Shown: piece by piece, positions 10,876-20,909 of the stretch
How positions within the stretch are numbered: the stretch's first letter is position 1
Layout of the letters: each line of letters starts with the position of its first letter
Origin: Protopterus annectens
Taxonomy: Eukaryota > Chordata > Ceratodontiformes > Protopteridae
Assembly (NCBI RefSeq): GCF_019279795.1
Contig: NC_056725.1
Span: forward strand, 1,745,250,689 to 1,745,314,688
Length of the DNA stretch: 64,000 nucleotides
Direction: 5' to 3'
Made by a program: the position numbers and the translations under genes
Notes under the pieces: generated by a model
What the model was told of the DNA's origin: nothing
Database searches by the model: none
Seen by the model: only the letters and a program-made list of their open reading frames with translations

Positions 10876-12129
10876 GTCTCCACTGCCGTGGGCGAGGGTA
10901 AGGCAGTCCACACAGCCTATCTGGACCTCGCCGAGACATTTGACACCATCCCCCACTCTGGAATCATAGATAAACTTACTAAGCTGGGCATTAATCCCTA
11001 CATCATTCGATGGGTTGCCAACTGGCTTACTGACAGAACCCACACTGTAAAAGTAGCTGACTCCAAATCCAACTCCAGACAAGTGACAAGTGGAGTACCT
11101 CAGGGTTCAGTCCTGGGACCTCTCTTGTTTGGCATCTACTTCTCTGAAGTACAGGCCAATACTAAGGGACTCTGGCTAACAAAGTTCGCAGATGACTGCA
11201 AACTGGGAGCCATTACTGAATTCCCAAATGATGTGGATACTCTACAAAAGGGCCTTACAGAAACAGATGCTTGGTGCCAGAGCCATGGGCTCAAGCTCAA
11301 GCTCAAGCTCAATGCCAAGAAATGTATAGTTATCCCCTTTGGGAAAAAACATGTACCCGTGAATTACCACATAGGTGGCAGTACACTAAACACCAAAAGT
11401 GTGATAAGAGACTTAGGGATACAGGTTGACAGTGGTCTCACCTTCAATAACCACATCGCCAAAACACTCAGGAAATCCTTCTATGTGCCACAAATCATCA
11501 CTAAGGGTTTTTCATCCAGAAAAAAGGAGGTAATTGTCCCACTGTACCCATCCCTCATTAGACCCATTATAGAATTATATGCCCCATTTGGTATGTACCT
11601 CTCAAGACATCTGCAACAACTGAAAAGGCCACAGAAATACCTCACTAAAAGAATCACAGGCCTAAAGCAGATGCCCTATGCTGACCACCTTAAAAAACTC
11701 CAGCTATACTCTGCCACATACCGTCTACTCCGAGGCGATCTCTGTTTAACATACAAGGCCATGTCAAACCCAGAGCTGTTGTACATGCTACACTTGAAGA
11801 AATCCCAATCCCTCAGAGCCACATGCTCAAGGGATCTAAACCTTGTCATCACAATAAACAAAACATACTTGAGGGATAGGTTCCTGAACCAGAGACTCCC
11901 CAGCCTCTGGAATAGACTGGCCATACATGTCAAGCAGAGTGCCTCTTTGCCCCCCTTTAAAAGGAACCTTGATGATTGGATGGGAGAAGGGAAATTCACC
12001 CCAGGGATCATGTCAGTCGCCCTGCTAGACAGGGGTCCAGGGAAGTAATAGTGAAGAAATAGCCAGGGAATTGTTATGGCTAGGCTTGTATAGGCCCTAG
12101 GGCCCATAGCCTAGTACCAACCTATGAAC
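10876..12129 (+). mobile_element. CR1 LINE copy 3, 5'-truncated, nested in copy 2
   Basis: The element begins in the RT domain at about 10876, continues to the stop at 12046-12048, and ends with a short 3' UTR and tail ...tagtaccaacctatgaac at about 12129. Both flanks belong to the opposite-strand CR1 copy 2, whose endonuclease reading resumes on the other side, so this copy inserted later. I could not define a clear target-site duplication; many CR1 insertions have short or none. Confidence 0.85.
10888..12048 (+). CDS. CR1 ORF2 segment, uninterrupted RT palm to C-terminus
   Basis: Longest clean LINE frame in the window (386 codons including the first in-frame ATG, which is not a natural start). 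It holds AYLDLAETFDTIPHSGI (motif A), GVPQGSVLGPLLFGIYF (motif B), KFADDCKLGAI (motif C, intact FADD), the thumb and the full C-terminal domain ending FTPGIMSVALLDRGPGK. An in-frame ctcaag expansion at 11290-11312 yields LKLKLKLNAKK where other copies read LKLNAKK. The absence of stops suggests it is the youngest CR1 here. It is 5'-truncated, so it cannot be autonomous. Confidence 0.85.
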   Translation: MGEGKAVHTAYLDLAETFDTIPHSGIIDKLTKLGINPYIIRWVANWLTDRTHTVKVADSKSNSRQVTSGVPQGSVLGPLLFGIYFSEVQANTKGLWLTKFADDCKLGAITEFPNDVDTLQKGLTETDAWCQSHGLKLKLKLNAKKCIVIPFGKKHVPVNYHIGGSTLNTKSVIRDLGIQVDSGLTFNNHIAKTLRKSFYVPQIITKGFSSRKKEVIVPLYPSLIRPIIELYAPFGMYLSRHLQQLKRPQKYLTKRITGLKQMPYADHLKKLQLYSATYRLLRGDLCLTYKAMSNPELLYMLHLKKSQSLRATCSRDLNLVITINKTYLRDRFLNQRLPSLWNRLAIHVKQSASLPPFKRNLDDWMGEGKFTPGIMSVALLDRGPGK

Positions 12130-12353
12130 CTTGTGGGGGTGTTGGTCAGCTGGTCCAAGGCATTTGCTTTGATGAAATCAAGAAATCTCTGGGCATTTGT
12201 GTTTTGGCACAAGTAGTTCTTCTAATCTATGGATGGATAGTTAAATTCACCCAGGATCAGGGTAAAGGGTTGAATCTGGGTAGATTCAAAGAGATTCACA
12301 AAGGTGGAGTAGGCATCCTGAGTCAAAAATGGGGGCCTGTACCTAGCTATGAT

Positions 12354-12653
12354 TTAAATAGGGGTCCTGTGAATGGCTAACTGCACCTGGAGTGTCTCCT
12401 GTGCATCATACTGTTTGAGCAGCCATGAGGTGTGCGTGTCTTTTATATATATTGCAACTCCAACTCCTTTTGCTTTGCTGCCCACGGTTTGCGGTCTGAC
12501 TATATAACAGGATGAGTAATGTGGTATGGCTGTGGTGCTCTCTGCCGCTTTGAACCAAGTTTCTGTGACTGCACAAATGTCAGCATCTTCCAGGATTAAG
12601 AGTGCTTGAAATGAGTGCAATTTCTTGTTTAGACTCTTAGCATTTAGCAGCAT
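12354..12653 (-). pseudogene. CR1 ORF2 apurinic endonuclease, N-terminus
   Basis: A 99-codon frame begins MLLNAKSLNKKLHSFQALL and contains DICAVTETWF and VGVAIYIKDTHTSW. These are the CR1-clade endonuclease blocks N.RSL..K, D(I/V)..(V/L)TETW and GG(V/G)..(I/Y)(I/V). The expected GDFN..I.W block lies at about 12270-12225 in another frame (GEFNYPSID-like). The fragment is non-functional as it stands. Confidence 0.75.
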
Positions 12654-12869
12654 GACCTTTAATTTGCATTTTCATGACATTTTTATGTTGGTAGTTTTGA
12701 CCTCATGCATTGCCTCAAAAGGCACTATGGAGGAGACAAGAGTCTTGGCTAGGAGCCTGAAGCCCAAAGGAGACAGATGTAAGCCATCTCTGGCAAAGCA
12801 TCATGTTTTGTCAGTCATTCAGTCATGTCTTCCCAAGCTGTCAGGTACTGGATCCCCTTGGAATGACAC

Positions 12870-13629
12870 CAGAAACTAAGCCAATCACTAAAGTCAATCA
12901 TTTTCTGTTTGTATTAAGGCATCATTCTGGGTGAAGATAGAATGCTGCTTAAGGCAAGGAACATACGTGCCTGAGACACATATTCAGCGGGCTCGATCAT
13001 GTCTGTCTTCATATAGTCCAGGGAGGTACGTCTCAAGTCACTCACGCTAACATGAACTATGACAGAGTCATAACAGTACCTGTTGTTGAGACACTTGAGT
13101 GCATGGGTGATATGGGGGATTCTGTCACCTGACAAACAAATAACCGTGATTTTCTCCTTATCCACCCTGGTGAGGGGCACATCTGTGTGTCTCACAATAG
13201 AGTCTCTGATGACTAATATGTTGGGTTTATGTTTAGGCCTTAGTGGCTGTAAGACACAGGTATGTGGACTATGTGTTGTGTGTGGTGTGGTGGGCAGTGG
13301 ATTCGCATGTGTTTTTCCCTCGGAGGTCTCTTTTGTTTGGGTATGTTTTTGTTGAGGACCTCCGCATATGTGGGTGTATGTTGTGTGGGTGTGGGTGGTG
13401 TTTCAAGTGTGGTGTTTGTGTTGACAACCTTCTCAGTACCAGATATACTGGCTTGTGAGGGAGAGAACATTGACTCCAGGATCTTAATATAATTGCATCT
13501 CTCACAAATTGTGTTCCTAGGTGGTATTAATAGAGGGTTCTCCATGCACATGAGACAGTTGCTACACTGTCTCAGGATACCTATATCAGCCAGACTGGCA
13601 GGAGAAAGCGTAGGAAATTGTTCATCCAT
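12870..13629 (-). pseudogene. CR1 ORF1: zinc-finger-like N-terminus and SGNH-esterase domain
   Basis: The first segment (13629-13240) starts MDEQFPTLSPASLADIGILR and has a four-cysteine pattern C..C(L)MC...C..C near residues 22-43, then a Pro/Thr-rich linker. The second segment (13195-12914) starts MRHTDVPLTRVDKEKITVIC and covers the SGNH core; here the usual GVND reads SVSD and the DGLHLSP block is out of frame downstream (about 12785-12760). An esterase-like domain in ORF1 is known in CR1-clade LINEs. A frame break between the halves makes it a pseudogene. Antisense Gly/Val/Cys-rich frames at 13243-13492 are shadows. Confidence 0.75.
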
Positions 13630-13631
13630 AT

Positions 13632-14130
13632 TTGTCAGAAGCTGAGGGAGAGAGGCCAGAGAGAGCTAAAAGGGTAAAGGGTGGAAGGTCTAAGAGTAGT
13701 ACTACTAGGTGATCACACAAGTGCTACTAAAGGAAAATTTGTACCTGGAATACCTCACAAAGGGTTAAAAACAGTGCAGCTGCAGCTCTGGATGCAGCAA
13801 ATCTGTTTCAAACTATGCTACTCAATGTAAGGGTTAAGAACACAGTAACAATCACAAAAAAGCACAGATTAACCACTTAGAGACAAAAACAGAACTCACA
13901 GTGTGAAAAAATACAGTTAAACAGTAATAAATACAGTTAAACAATAATGAAATGCAGTTAATCAATAACTCGCTTTAAACAGTGCAAATGTAATAAAATA
14001 GCTCACAATCACAACAGTAAAAAACACCTCAAATAAGTATAAGGCTACCGACAAGCAGTAACAAATACGGCAAACTAAATGCAGTTAACACTTAAGCACA
14101 AGCAAAATGAAGTAAGAAGAGGCACAATTT
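13632..14130 (-). promoter_or_regulatory. CR1 copy 2 presumed 5' UTR/promoter region
   Basis: About 500 bases of A-rich sequence lie upstream of the ORF1 start. It holds three loose repeats of aataaatacagttaaacaata around 13918-13970 and the segment gtaagaagaggcacaat shared with the 5' side of copy 13. CR1 elements carry internal promoters in the 5' UTR, but no specific factor site is claimed. The left limit is set by the ORF1 ATG and the right limit by loss of similarity near 14130. Confidence 0.45.
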
Positions 14131-14880
14131 TTTTTTAAGTAGAAAGTGATCTGATGGTATACTATAGTGCCAAGTGCCTTTTATCATTTCGGGGGTTCTG
14201 CCAAGTGAACTGACTGAAGCTGATGCTGTTGTTTCCTGCCAGCTACTGTCAGATTATCGCTGCGGCCATGCCCTAGTATTTCTGCCCGAAACTACTAACA
14301 AGTCTGTTGTTGCTTCTGGTTGCTGGAAATTCTTTTATTTTTTTTTTCCTGTTCTTTGTGGGTTCACACTTTCTTTTGTTCTTCTACAGGACAGATGTGA
14401 ATTAACCTCAAATGGAGCTGCTGCTGCCTGTCTGGTCAAATGCAAAAGGTCCCTGATTTTTGTCTCTTACTTTGGTCTGTTACTTGTACAATTTGTGGTT
14501 TTGTAGGAAACTGTTAAGAAATGCACTAACTAAATGACAGGCATTTAAGTTTCAGACTTCTTATCTGTCTTTGATTTCACAGAAATGTCCCTGATTTGCT
14601 TCATATTTTTTGGTGTGTTCCTTGTAAACCTAGTGTTTTTCTGGCAAATCGTTAAGGGTTATAGTTCATGTTCTTCAGAAAATACCTGTCAATCAATCAA
14701 CTTTCTAAATATGACTGAAAAATGTTTAAAGTCCTGTCCCTGATTTTGGCATCTACATTTATATCTAGGGAGAATTTAAAATATATTTTTTAACATCATC
14801 TGGGAGGTTCTTAGAATGCAGCCAAGCAAACATCCTCAAAACAGTACCAGTGACCATAGCCCTGGAAGAAGTATCAACAG
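14131..14880. other. Unique or decayed repeat sequence
   Basis: An open frame at 14174-14506 has no recognisable domain. Parts of 14440-14740 (ctggcaaatcgttaag, gacaggcatttaagtttcag) resemble the CCTCTCAAC-type MITE interior, so this may be a rearranged, partial copy of that family. Confidence 0.35.
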
Positions 14881-14885
14881 ACCAT

Positions 14886-15191
14886 ACCTCTCAACCTCTT
14901 AGAGTAAGAAATCTGGACAAAGCCATAAAAAAGTGATACAAATAGGGACAATTTGGAAATATTGCTCTTAGAAACTTAGAAAGGTGATAGAATAACAGGT
15001 TTTGCATTAGCATGAATTTTTTGAAGGGTATGAAGTCTGAAACGTAAATGTCTGTCATTATTTTCTAACTTCATTCTTTAATGATTTGCCACTAATTTGC
15101 CAGAAAGCCACAATTTTATTAAAAATGGACCAAAAATATAAGGCAAAAATCTGGACAATCTGCTAAAAATCTGTACAGTTGAGAGGTATGC
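14886..15191. mobile_element. MITE with CCTCTCAAC terminal inverted repeats
   Basis: The best-preserved member of the family. The left end is ta-CCTCTCAACctcttagag and the right end is cagtTGAGAGG-ta. The outer 10 bases are inverted copies, followed on both sides by aaatctggacaa motifs. Flanking TA on both sides suits a Tc1/mariner-type TA target duplication, though the superfamily is an inference. It is about 300 bp with no coding capacity. Related copies lie at about 1630, 52.53, 52.85 and 56.2 kb, with tandemised end pieces at 50.97-51.34 kb. Confidence 0.65.
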
Positions 15192-15502
15192 AACAGATCT
15201 CATACAAACGCATTGCAATCAATGTGTACTGACGTGTGCAACAGAAGAAACTAACATATTTAAAGCAGATTTTTCCTCTCAAGAAAAAAATGCAGATAAA
15301 ATATTCCTTTCACAATTTGACAGAACAAACTTTAGCATAAGAGCCTGCCAATTCAAAATTCTGAAAATGAAAGTTGCAGAAGTATACACTTACCTGTTAA
15401 TGTTTTCCCATCCTTATCAGAAAGGACTGGAATTAACTAAGTGCTTAGTAGCAGTGCGATCAACTAAAACTATAGTTGTTGGGTCAGCTTTGTTAATAGA
15501 AG

Positions 15503-16003
15503 TACCTCACTAAGAGGATTAAGGGCCTTAAACAATTACCCTATGAAGCACGACTAAAAAAGCTCCAGCTCTTCTCAGTCGCTTACCGTCTGCTCAGAGG
15601 TGACCTATGCCTGACCTATAGGGCCATGTCAAACCCTGAACTAGTGGACATGCTTCACCTCAAAAAAACGAGATCCCTCAGAACCACTCGTTCTAGCGAC
15701 TTGAACCTATGTACAACAATAAACAGGACATGCTTGGATAGATTCCTGTCCCAGCGACTCCCCTCACTCTGGAATAGAATCCCAATCCATATTCGACAGA
15801 GCTCCTCTCTGACCCTCTTCAAGAGAAATCTTGATGAGTGGATGGGTAATCATAACTTCTACCCTGGGATCACTTCAGGAGCCCTTTTGACAGAGGCCCA
15901 GGTAACTAATCTAATGGGGAGGCGAAAGCCATCACTCTGTGGCTAGGCTTATAAATGCCAATAGGCAGATAGCCTAGTACTTGCCTATGAACCTATGAAC
16001 CTA
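15503..16003 (+). mobile_element. CR1 LINE copy 4, 3' end only
   Basis: It starts in the C-terminal block (CTCACTAAGAGGATTAAGGG, that is LTKRIKGLKQL) and reads through to HNFYPGITSGALL near 15880, with the open part at 15626-15946. The 3' UTR and two perfect 8-bp tail units (cctatgaa cctatgaa) end at about 16000. It is a severely 5'-truncated insertion of about 500 bp, with one small in-frame deletion in the CWRDRFLS block (CLDRFLS here). Confidence 0.85.
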
Positions 16004-16029
16004 AAACTTTAAGAGACTGAAGAACTTAC

Positions 16030-16430
16030 TACATTCTATCTGCCTTTTTAGGGGCAGCTTACATCCTCTAAAGCAGACAGAACAGGAGGAATGGGTGTAG
16101 GCTCTGGAAAATCATTCAGCAACAATGCATAGTATTTTCTCAGAGACTGGGAAACCTCTGTGTTCTCCCACTGAAAATACTGGCATATTCTAACAATAGC
16201 CTCAGAGAAAGAGATCCTCCACAGGGAGAATCAGAAACAGAGCTCTCTTCTAAGTCTGATCAGAAATCTGAGGAAAAATCCTATATCCATCCCTGCATCT
16301 TCTGGTTTAGATTCAGAATCTTGAATCTTTTCAGGGAAAAGAGAAATCCCTCTTTCTTTTACCAGAAACTACATTACAAGAAGGGTCAATAGCCTGAATT
16401 AAACCAGGAGCCAGACCAAGTAAACTTATA
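16030..16430 (-). mobile_element. Possible DIRS-type gag fossil fragment
   Basis: On the minus strand a conceptual reading gives an acidic Ser/Asp/Glu stretch followed by a block (ICQYFQWENTEVSQS, then FPEPTPIPPVLSALEDV). This is similar in layout to the gag-like region of the DIRS element at 20.4-26.0 kb (REHFNW...RPLAIPPVLDIVDDV). It looks old and broken, with no ends recognised. This is my reading of weak similarity; it could be chance. Confidence 0.35.
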
Positions 16431-16439
16431 TCCAAAGAA

Positions 16440-17217
16440 GTTTGAGGAGTAGTAGATACATACATACAATAGAAAGCACTTTAAAACATTGTCAGCCCCA
16501 CAAAATAAATTTTTCAAAAAAAATGTTTTCAATTACAAGTGAATGCTTCATTTAAAAGTACATTACAGTTTCAAGACAGTCAATTAAAAGACAACACTGA
16601 TAGCTTTGAATAACTTCCCTGAAGAGAAAAGCAATAAAACATCAACAAAATTAAGAAAATAAAATTGTTCCCCAAAGGGAACTTATCTGTCCAGCAAAAT
16701 AAAGCACAAGCCAACCGTCGATCCTTGATACCTCAGAAGAACATACTATTCAGCTGCTGTAAAGCTTTGAAGGACTTCATGCTCAAATTAGTCAGCTCAG
16801 CTCAAGCTGCCAGACAGTTCGGACACATGGCAAGTGCCCTGGAGCTTTAGAAGATGGCTGGCTGTTATATCCTTGTCAGAATATAACTCGTATAGGTAAG
16901 GCTACTGCAGCAGTGATCAATATGCTGAACACAGTATTTTATATCAAAACAGAAGAATACATAATATACTAATAATGAAGCAAATACAAAACATCAGGTA
17001 AGCTTCACACATTTCTCCAGATGAGCTCTAGAAGTATACATTCTGTCTTTCAATGTTGTAATGGGTATTTAGTTCAGCTGCATGAAGTGCTCTGTAATAG
17101 CACACTTTGAATGTAACTGTTGACTCAATAAAGTGTTTCCCTGATACAGATTTGTACTGGTAGTGATTAACAACTGCAAAGGTGATAAAGGTCACTTGGC
17201 TACTTAGTCCTGTAAGG

Positions 17218-17251
<34 letters not shown>

Positions 17252-17470
17252 CTATCACACTGAGGTATTTTTCTGGCATATCACTGAAGACGTACAGCTA
17301 CTAACAAGGTTAGGGGGGTCTATATTATGATATTGCACGCTCAGAACAACACATAATCGACCCCATGTAAGTGAAAGCTTACAATGTCAAAACCTCACTG
17401 TTCTGAAAAAAAAAAAAAAAAAACGTAAAACATTACATAGCCCCCTACACCAACTCTGAGATCACATTAC
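16440..17470. other. Non-coding stretch with (tg)n and poly-A
   Basis: It contains a (tg)n run at about 17219-17249 and a 19-base A run near 17406-17424. The inverted pieces gttaggggggtctata (near 17309) and tagccccctacac (near 17440) could be ends of another small palindromic element, but the evidence is thin. The open frame at 17028-17279 is partly a (CA)n product. Confidence 0.35.
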
Positions 17471-17473
17471 AGT

Positions 17474-17580
17474 GTCGAAAAGGCAAAGTAGCAAAAGTGG
17501 CCAAAAAAATTCTTTCCCAGGGAAAGAATTTGCTGAAAAGCCACTTCGCTATTTTGCCTTTTTGCGCTTCCCAGTTCGAC
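17474..17580. repeat. Palindromic hairpin element with GTCGAA ends
   Basis: The left arm (gtcgaaaaggcaaagtagc..., 17474-17517) and the right arm (...gctattttgcctttttgcgc...gttcgac, 17521-17580) are near reverse complements around ttctttcccagggaaagaa. No coding potential is expected from such a structure; the antisense-overlapping open frames at 17467-17685 and 17497-17901 arise partly from it. It may be a foldback MITE. Confidence 0.6.
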
Positions 17581-18117
17581 AAAAACGCATTCGACAACCT
17601 CCGTCTGCGACAGCGTAATAAGGAGCCGGTTAGAGGATGGCATAATGGTTACCTCACAGACACAAAAGCAAGGTTTCATTTTCACCTTTGTTTAATACTA
17701 AACATAGTAATCTGCAGACTGATTGCCATGCATGAATGTATGAACACTACAAGGGTCTTAATTTTAAAAGTTGTGCACATTTGCTTCCCACCCTCTGAGG
17801 CAAGAATTTATGCATATACGCATTTTGACTGCTATGATTTTATACCCTCTGCAATGATTTTTGATAGTTCCCAGCTATGTTTCGACAAAAGAAAGGTTTA
17901 GAGATATGGATGTAAGGTATGTGCTAGGGGTAGATAGTAGAAGCAGTTTAGTTAGTTTATAGGTGAGGCAGTTTAACTAGGAGAGTAACTCTGGTAGTTC
18001 TAGCAGCCATTTGGCTTTCTCAGTAGAGTGGCAGTGATGTTCTCTAGGGCCAACTAGAATTACAAATTGACAGATCTTGTTTGCAATTGCCTGTTGTGAG
18101 CTAGGTTTAGTGAGAAT

Positions 18118-18327
18118 AGCTCACAGGTTCCTAGGTATTTACTATGCTATAGATCCACGCGGAGCTTTATTAGCCAAGCTATACATGAAGTTTTTAGTCC
18201 TTGTATTATAAGTACGAATAACTAAGAGATGAAAGAAGATCTGCATGTTACCTCAATCAGTGAGGGACAAGGATGCTAAACGAGGGGTGAATTTGCAGTT
18301 ATCCATCCATTTGTGGAAATTATTTTT
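18118..18327 (-). mobile_element. CR1 LINE copy 6 (older), 3' tail part
   Basis: The tail motif cacaggttcctaggtatttac at about 18121 is followed (reading rightwards) by a decayed 3' UTR and the coding end ggggtgaatttgcagttatccatccatttgtgg (18280-18315, antisense of ...WMDN.KFTP). The copy is interrupted by copy 5 and resumes near 18961. Confidence 0.65.
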
Positions 18328-18960
18328 GATTGGTTCATAGGTTCATAGGTTCATAGGTTCATACTAGGCTATCTGCCCAAGGGCATTTATAAGCCTAGCC
18401 AGAGTTTTGTGGCTTTCGCCACCCCTTTAGTTTGGAGGATACTATGCCCATTATTTTGCTGTGCCTCTGTCAAGCAGTGACACTGAGATAATCCCTGGGG
18501 TATATCTGCGATCTCCCATCCATTGGTCAAGATTTCTCTTGAACAAAGCCAGCGAGGTGCTCTGCCTCACATGTACCGGGATTTTGTTCCACAGCATAGG
18601 GAGTCTCTGGGTGATGAATCTGTCCCTCCAGCACGTCCTATTAATAACCGTGTCAAGGTTTAAGTCTCCCACCCTTGTAGTTCTGAGGGATCTAGATTTT
18701 TTGAGGTGAAGCATGTTCATCAGTTTTGGGTTGGACATGGCCTTGTATGTCAGGCACAGGTCACCTCTGAGCAGACGGTAAGCGACTGAGTAGAGCTGAA
18801 GTTCCTTCAGTCGGGCAGCATAGGACATATTTTTGAGACCCTTTATCCTTTTGGTGAGGAACTTTTGGGGCCTTTCCAGTTGCTGCAGGTGTCTTGTCAG
18901 ATACATTCTGAATGGGGCATTGTACTCAATCATTGGCCTGATGAGTGATGAGTACAGGTG
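18328..18960 (-). mobile_element. CR1 LINE copy 5, 5'-truncated, nested in copy 6
   Basis: The 3' end carries several perfect ggttcata units (18332-18362), the longest CR1 tail in the window. The 160-codon open frame (18933-18451) reads MIEYNAPFRMYLTRHLQQLE...WMGDRRYTPGIISVSLLDRG without stops. The insertion is short and fairly young, and both flanks belong to a more divergent CR1. Confidence 0.85.
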
Positions 18961-19870
18961 GAAAACAAGTACTTTGTTTTATGTGAAGCAATTCTAAAGA
19001 AGCATATTTTTTGTGATGCATATCTATCCCTCCAACATGTTTTAGTAATGTTGCAAAAGAGATTTAGATCTCTTGATCAGGTGTTTATGTCCTCATTAAA
19101 CTTGTCAATGTGCAGTACTTCTGACAGGGCAGAGTTTGTTGAGGCTCTGTATGCGTGGCAGAGATTGCCCATCAGTAGCCTATACAGCACTAAGAAGAGG
19201 GTCAAGGCTTTGAGATGGTCTGCATAGTTTTTTGATTGAGACCCTTAATTTTCTTAGTAAGAAAGCAATGATGACATTTGTATTATGTCAGATACTTGGA
19301 AGCTACATAATCAAGGGGGCATTATAGTCAATGACTGGCCTGATGGTAGAATACAGTGTAATGATTACTTCCCTGAACCTAGACATCATACCCTTAATAA
19401 TAAGCTGTGCAGTGAAAAAGCACTGCTTTACAATAATGGATATGTGGTGATCAAAGGACAGTTTATTGTCTACATAGGCTCCCAGGTCCTAACTTCTGGA
19501 TACGTTTTCAGGCAGTGTTGTCAGTGTGATAGTTACACGACATTCCTCGCTTGCTGAAGGATGCTGTTGTAGATTTCTTTCATTCACTTTTGGTCCATGG
19601 ATTTGACTCCAGCTGTTGATTTGGGAATAGTCCTCTGAAAGGATCTTTGTCTCCTCTGGGAAGTTTATGAGGACACCAAGTTTTCAGTCTTCTGCAAACC
19701 TGGTCAGCCATAAACCCTTAACAGTAGCTTTGACCTCCAAAGCGTATGCCAGAGAGGAGAGGCCCAAGGACTGAACTTGGGAATACACCACTAGTGACAC
19801 ATATTTTGGAGGAGGTAGAACCACCCACCATAATTTCCTGGGTTCTATTTATGAGACAATTTGCTCTCCA
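18961..19870 (-). mobile_element. CR1 LINE copy 6 (older), ORF2 part
   Basis: A divergent CR1 subfamily. The antisense reading shows the C-terminal and RT blocks in order: C-terminal piece at 19020-19230, the VIDYNAP region near 19310, the LY.QISYN-like D-loop near 19470, LVRFAEDxK near 19700, and NRTQEIMVGG (19845-19815), matching the motif-B side (NRTH..V). Many stops and indels indicate great age. Plus-strand open frames at 18958-19557 are shadows. Confidence 0.65.
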
Positions 19871-20395
19871 ATGAAATGCATAGGTACGTTATAAGGAGAA
19901 AACTCTCTCATTTGCATAGCCAGAAGACGTATAGCCTCAGCTTTCTTACTGCCATTATCCTCTATGCTGCCCCAGCCACCACTAAACTTCAAGTCTTACA
20001 ACTATCCATACTTGAGCAATGCTGTAATAAAATAACCAAATCTACAGTAAACTAGAACAATAGAACACATCACTGCTTAGCCCTCAGAGAATTAAACTGG
20101 TTATAACTACCATATCACCTAGGCCTTTTTCAGCTAACTACAATATACAGGCTTTTCTATAAGCCAGAAAATTGCTCGTCCCTTAAGTTAATACAAAATG
20201 ACTCAACTAATAGAATGTTGTGATTTTGAGAAAAATCACTAATTACTATAACTAAATAATCTAATACTGCAGGTTACTCTCTGGATACAAATAATGTAGG
20301 TAACTATGGAACTATAGAACCATATCCCACGATCACTGAAATCCATTCAGAATGCAAACTCATCTAAAACACAACTAAATCTTCAGCTATGAAAT
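19871..20395 (+). mobile_element. L2-like LINE relic, ORF2 C-terminal part
   Basis: Frames give LTAIILYAAPATTKLQVLQL (from about 19946), ILEQCCNKITK, and after a stop HCLALRELNWL*LPYHLGLF. This is the L2/Rex-type C-terminal pattern LY....KL..iQ..a.R.I...h......L.WLp...R. It runs into the left end of the DIRS element; the likely continuation is at 25976-26605. Confidence 0.5.
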
Positions 20396-20397
20396 AG

Positions 20398-20605
20398 TAC
20401 AGTTGTGTACCTACCATAAATGTAGATGTTCGAGTGTATTCACTGTTGCAGTCATTACTCTTGGGTTATCCTGCTGGCAGGCCACCCTCAGTCGGCCAGA
20501 ATTCCAAAGTCTAGGTCCGGCGTCGGTTGCTGTCGTCTCTTCCCTGACGTCAGTGAGCCAAGGGTATAAAAGATGTAGCCGGTGCCATTTTCTTCAGTTT
20601 TCTTT
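20398..20605. repeat. DIRS left inverted terminal repeat
   Basis: The core cactgttgcagtcattactc starts at 20441. The repeat includes a TGACGTCA palindrome near 20545 and a TATA-like tataaaag near 20564, both mirrored in the right repeat. Its outer 50 bases (gtacagttgtgtacctacc...) recur inverted in the internal complementary region. Confidence 0.85.
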
Positions 20606-20769
20606 GCCCCGGGTGTCAGGTGCCCCCAAATTGGTAGGCTGAAAAATATGCCAATAAAAATGCATGCACAAAATAACATTTTCTTCATCTACAAGCAAAT
20701 ACACCAAAAAGGTTGTGTAGGATAGCGAAGTGCAGATAAGTCCCAGCAAAGAAAAGGGGGATGGTGGGT

Positions 20770-20885
20770 GGGTAACCTGGACTGCAACAGTGAATACACT
20801 TGAACATCTACATTTATGGTAGGTACACAACTGTACTATGTTCATCGTGTTTCACTGTTGCAGTCATTACTCTTGGGTTGAATCC
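20770..20885. repeat. DIRS internal complementary region
   Basis: The left half (ctgcaacagtgaatacac to cacaactgtac) is the reverse complement of the element's left outer end. The right half (gttcatcgtgtttcactgtt to ctcttgggtt) is the reverse complement of the right outer end. This joined arrangement is what a circular-junction template would require in the accepted DIRS replication model. Confidence 0.85.
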
Positions 20886-20909
20886 CAAAGCTGAGGAAGG
20901 GTGGCTGGG

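Larger units (their letters stand above)
12130..14130 (-). mobile_element. CR1 LINE copy 2, 5' part (5' UTR, ORF1, endonuclease)
   Basis: From right to left on the minus strand: an A-rich 5' UTR (about 14130-13632), ORF1 (13629 to about 12870) and the start of ORF2 (12653). The 5' UTR shares the segment aagtaagaagaggcacaat (near 14110) with copy 13 near 49110. The endonuclease frame (12653-12354) continues down to 12130 and resumes at about 10875 after the nested copy 3. Confidence 0.8.

Noticed and set aside
13243-13492. Gly/Val/Cys-rich plus-strand open frames
   Set aside because: Antisense to the Pro/Thr-rich linker of CR1 ORF1.
14174-14506. Hydrophobic 110-codon open frame
   Set aside because: No domain recognised, and part overlaps sequence resembling the MITE interior.
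17497-17901. 134-codon open frame
   Set aside because: Starts within a palindromic element; no recognisable domain and no splice or promoter context.
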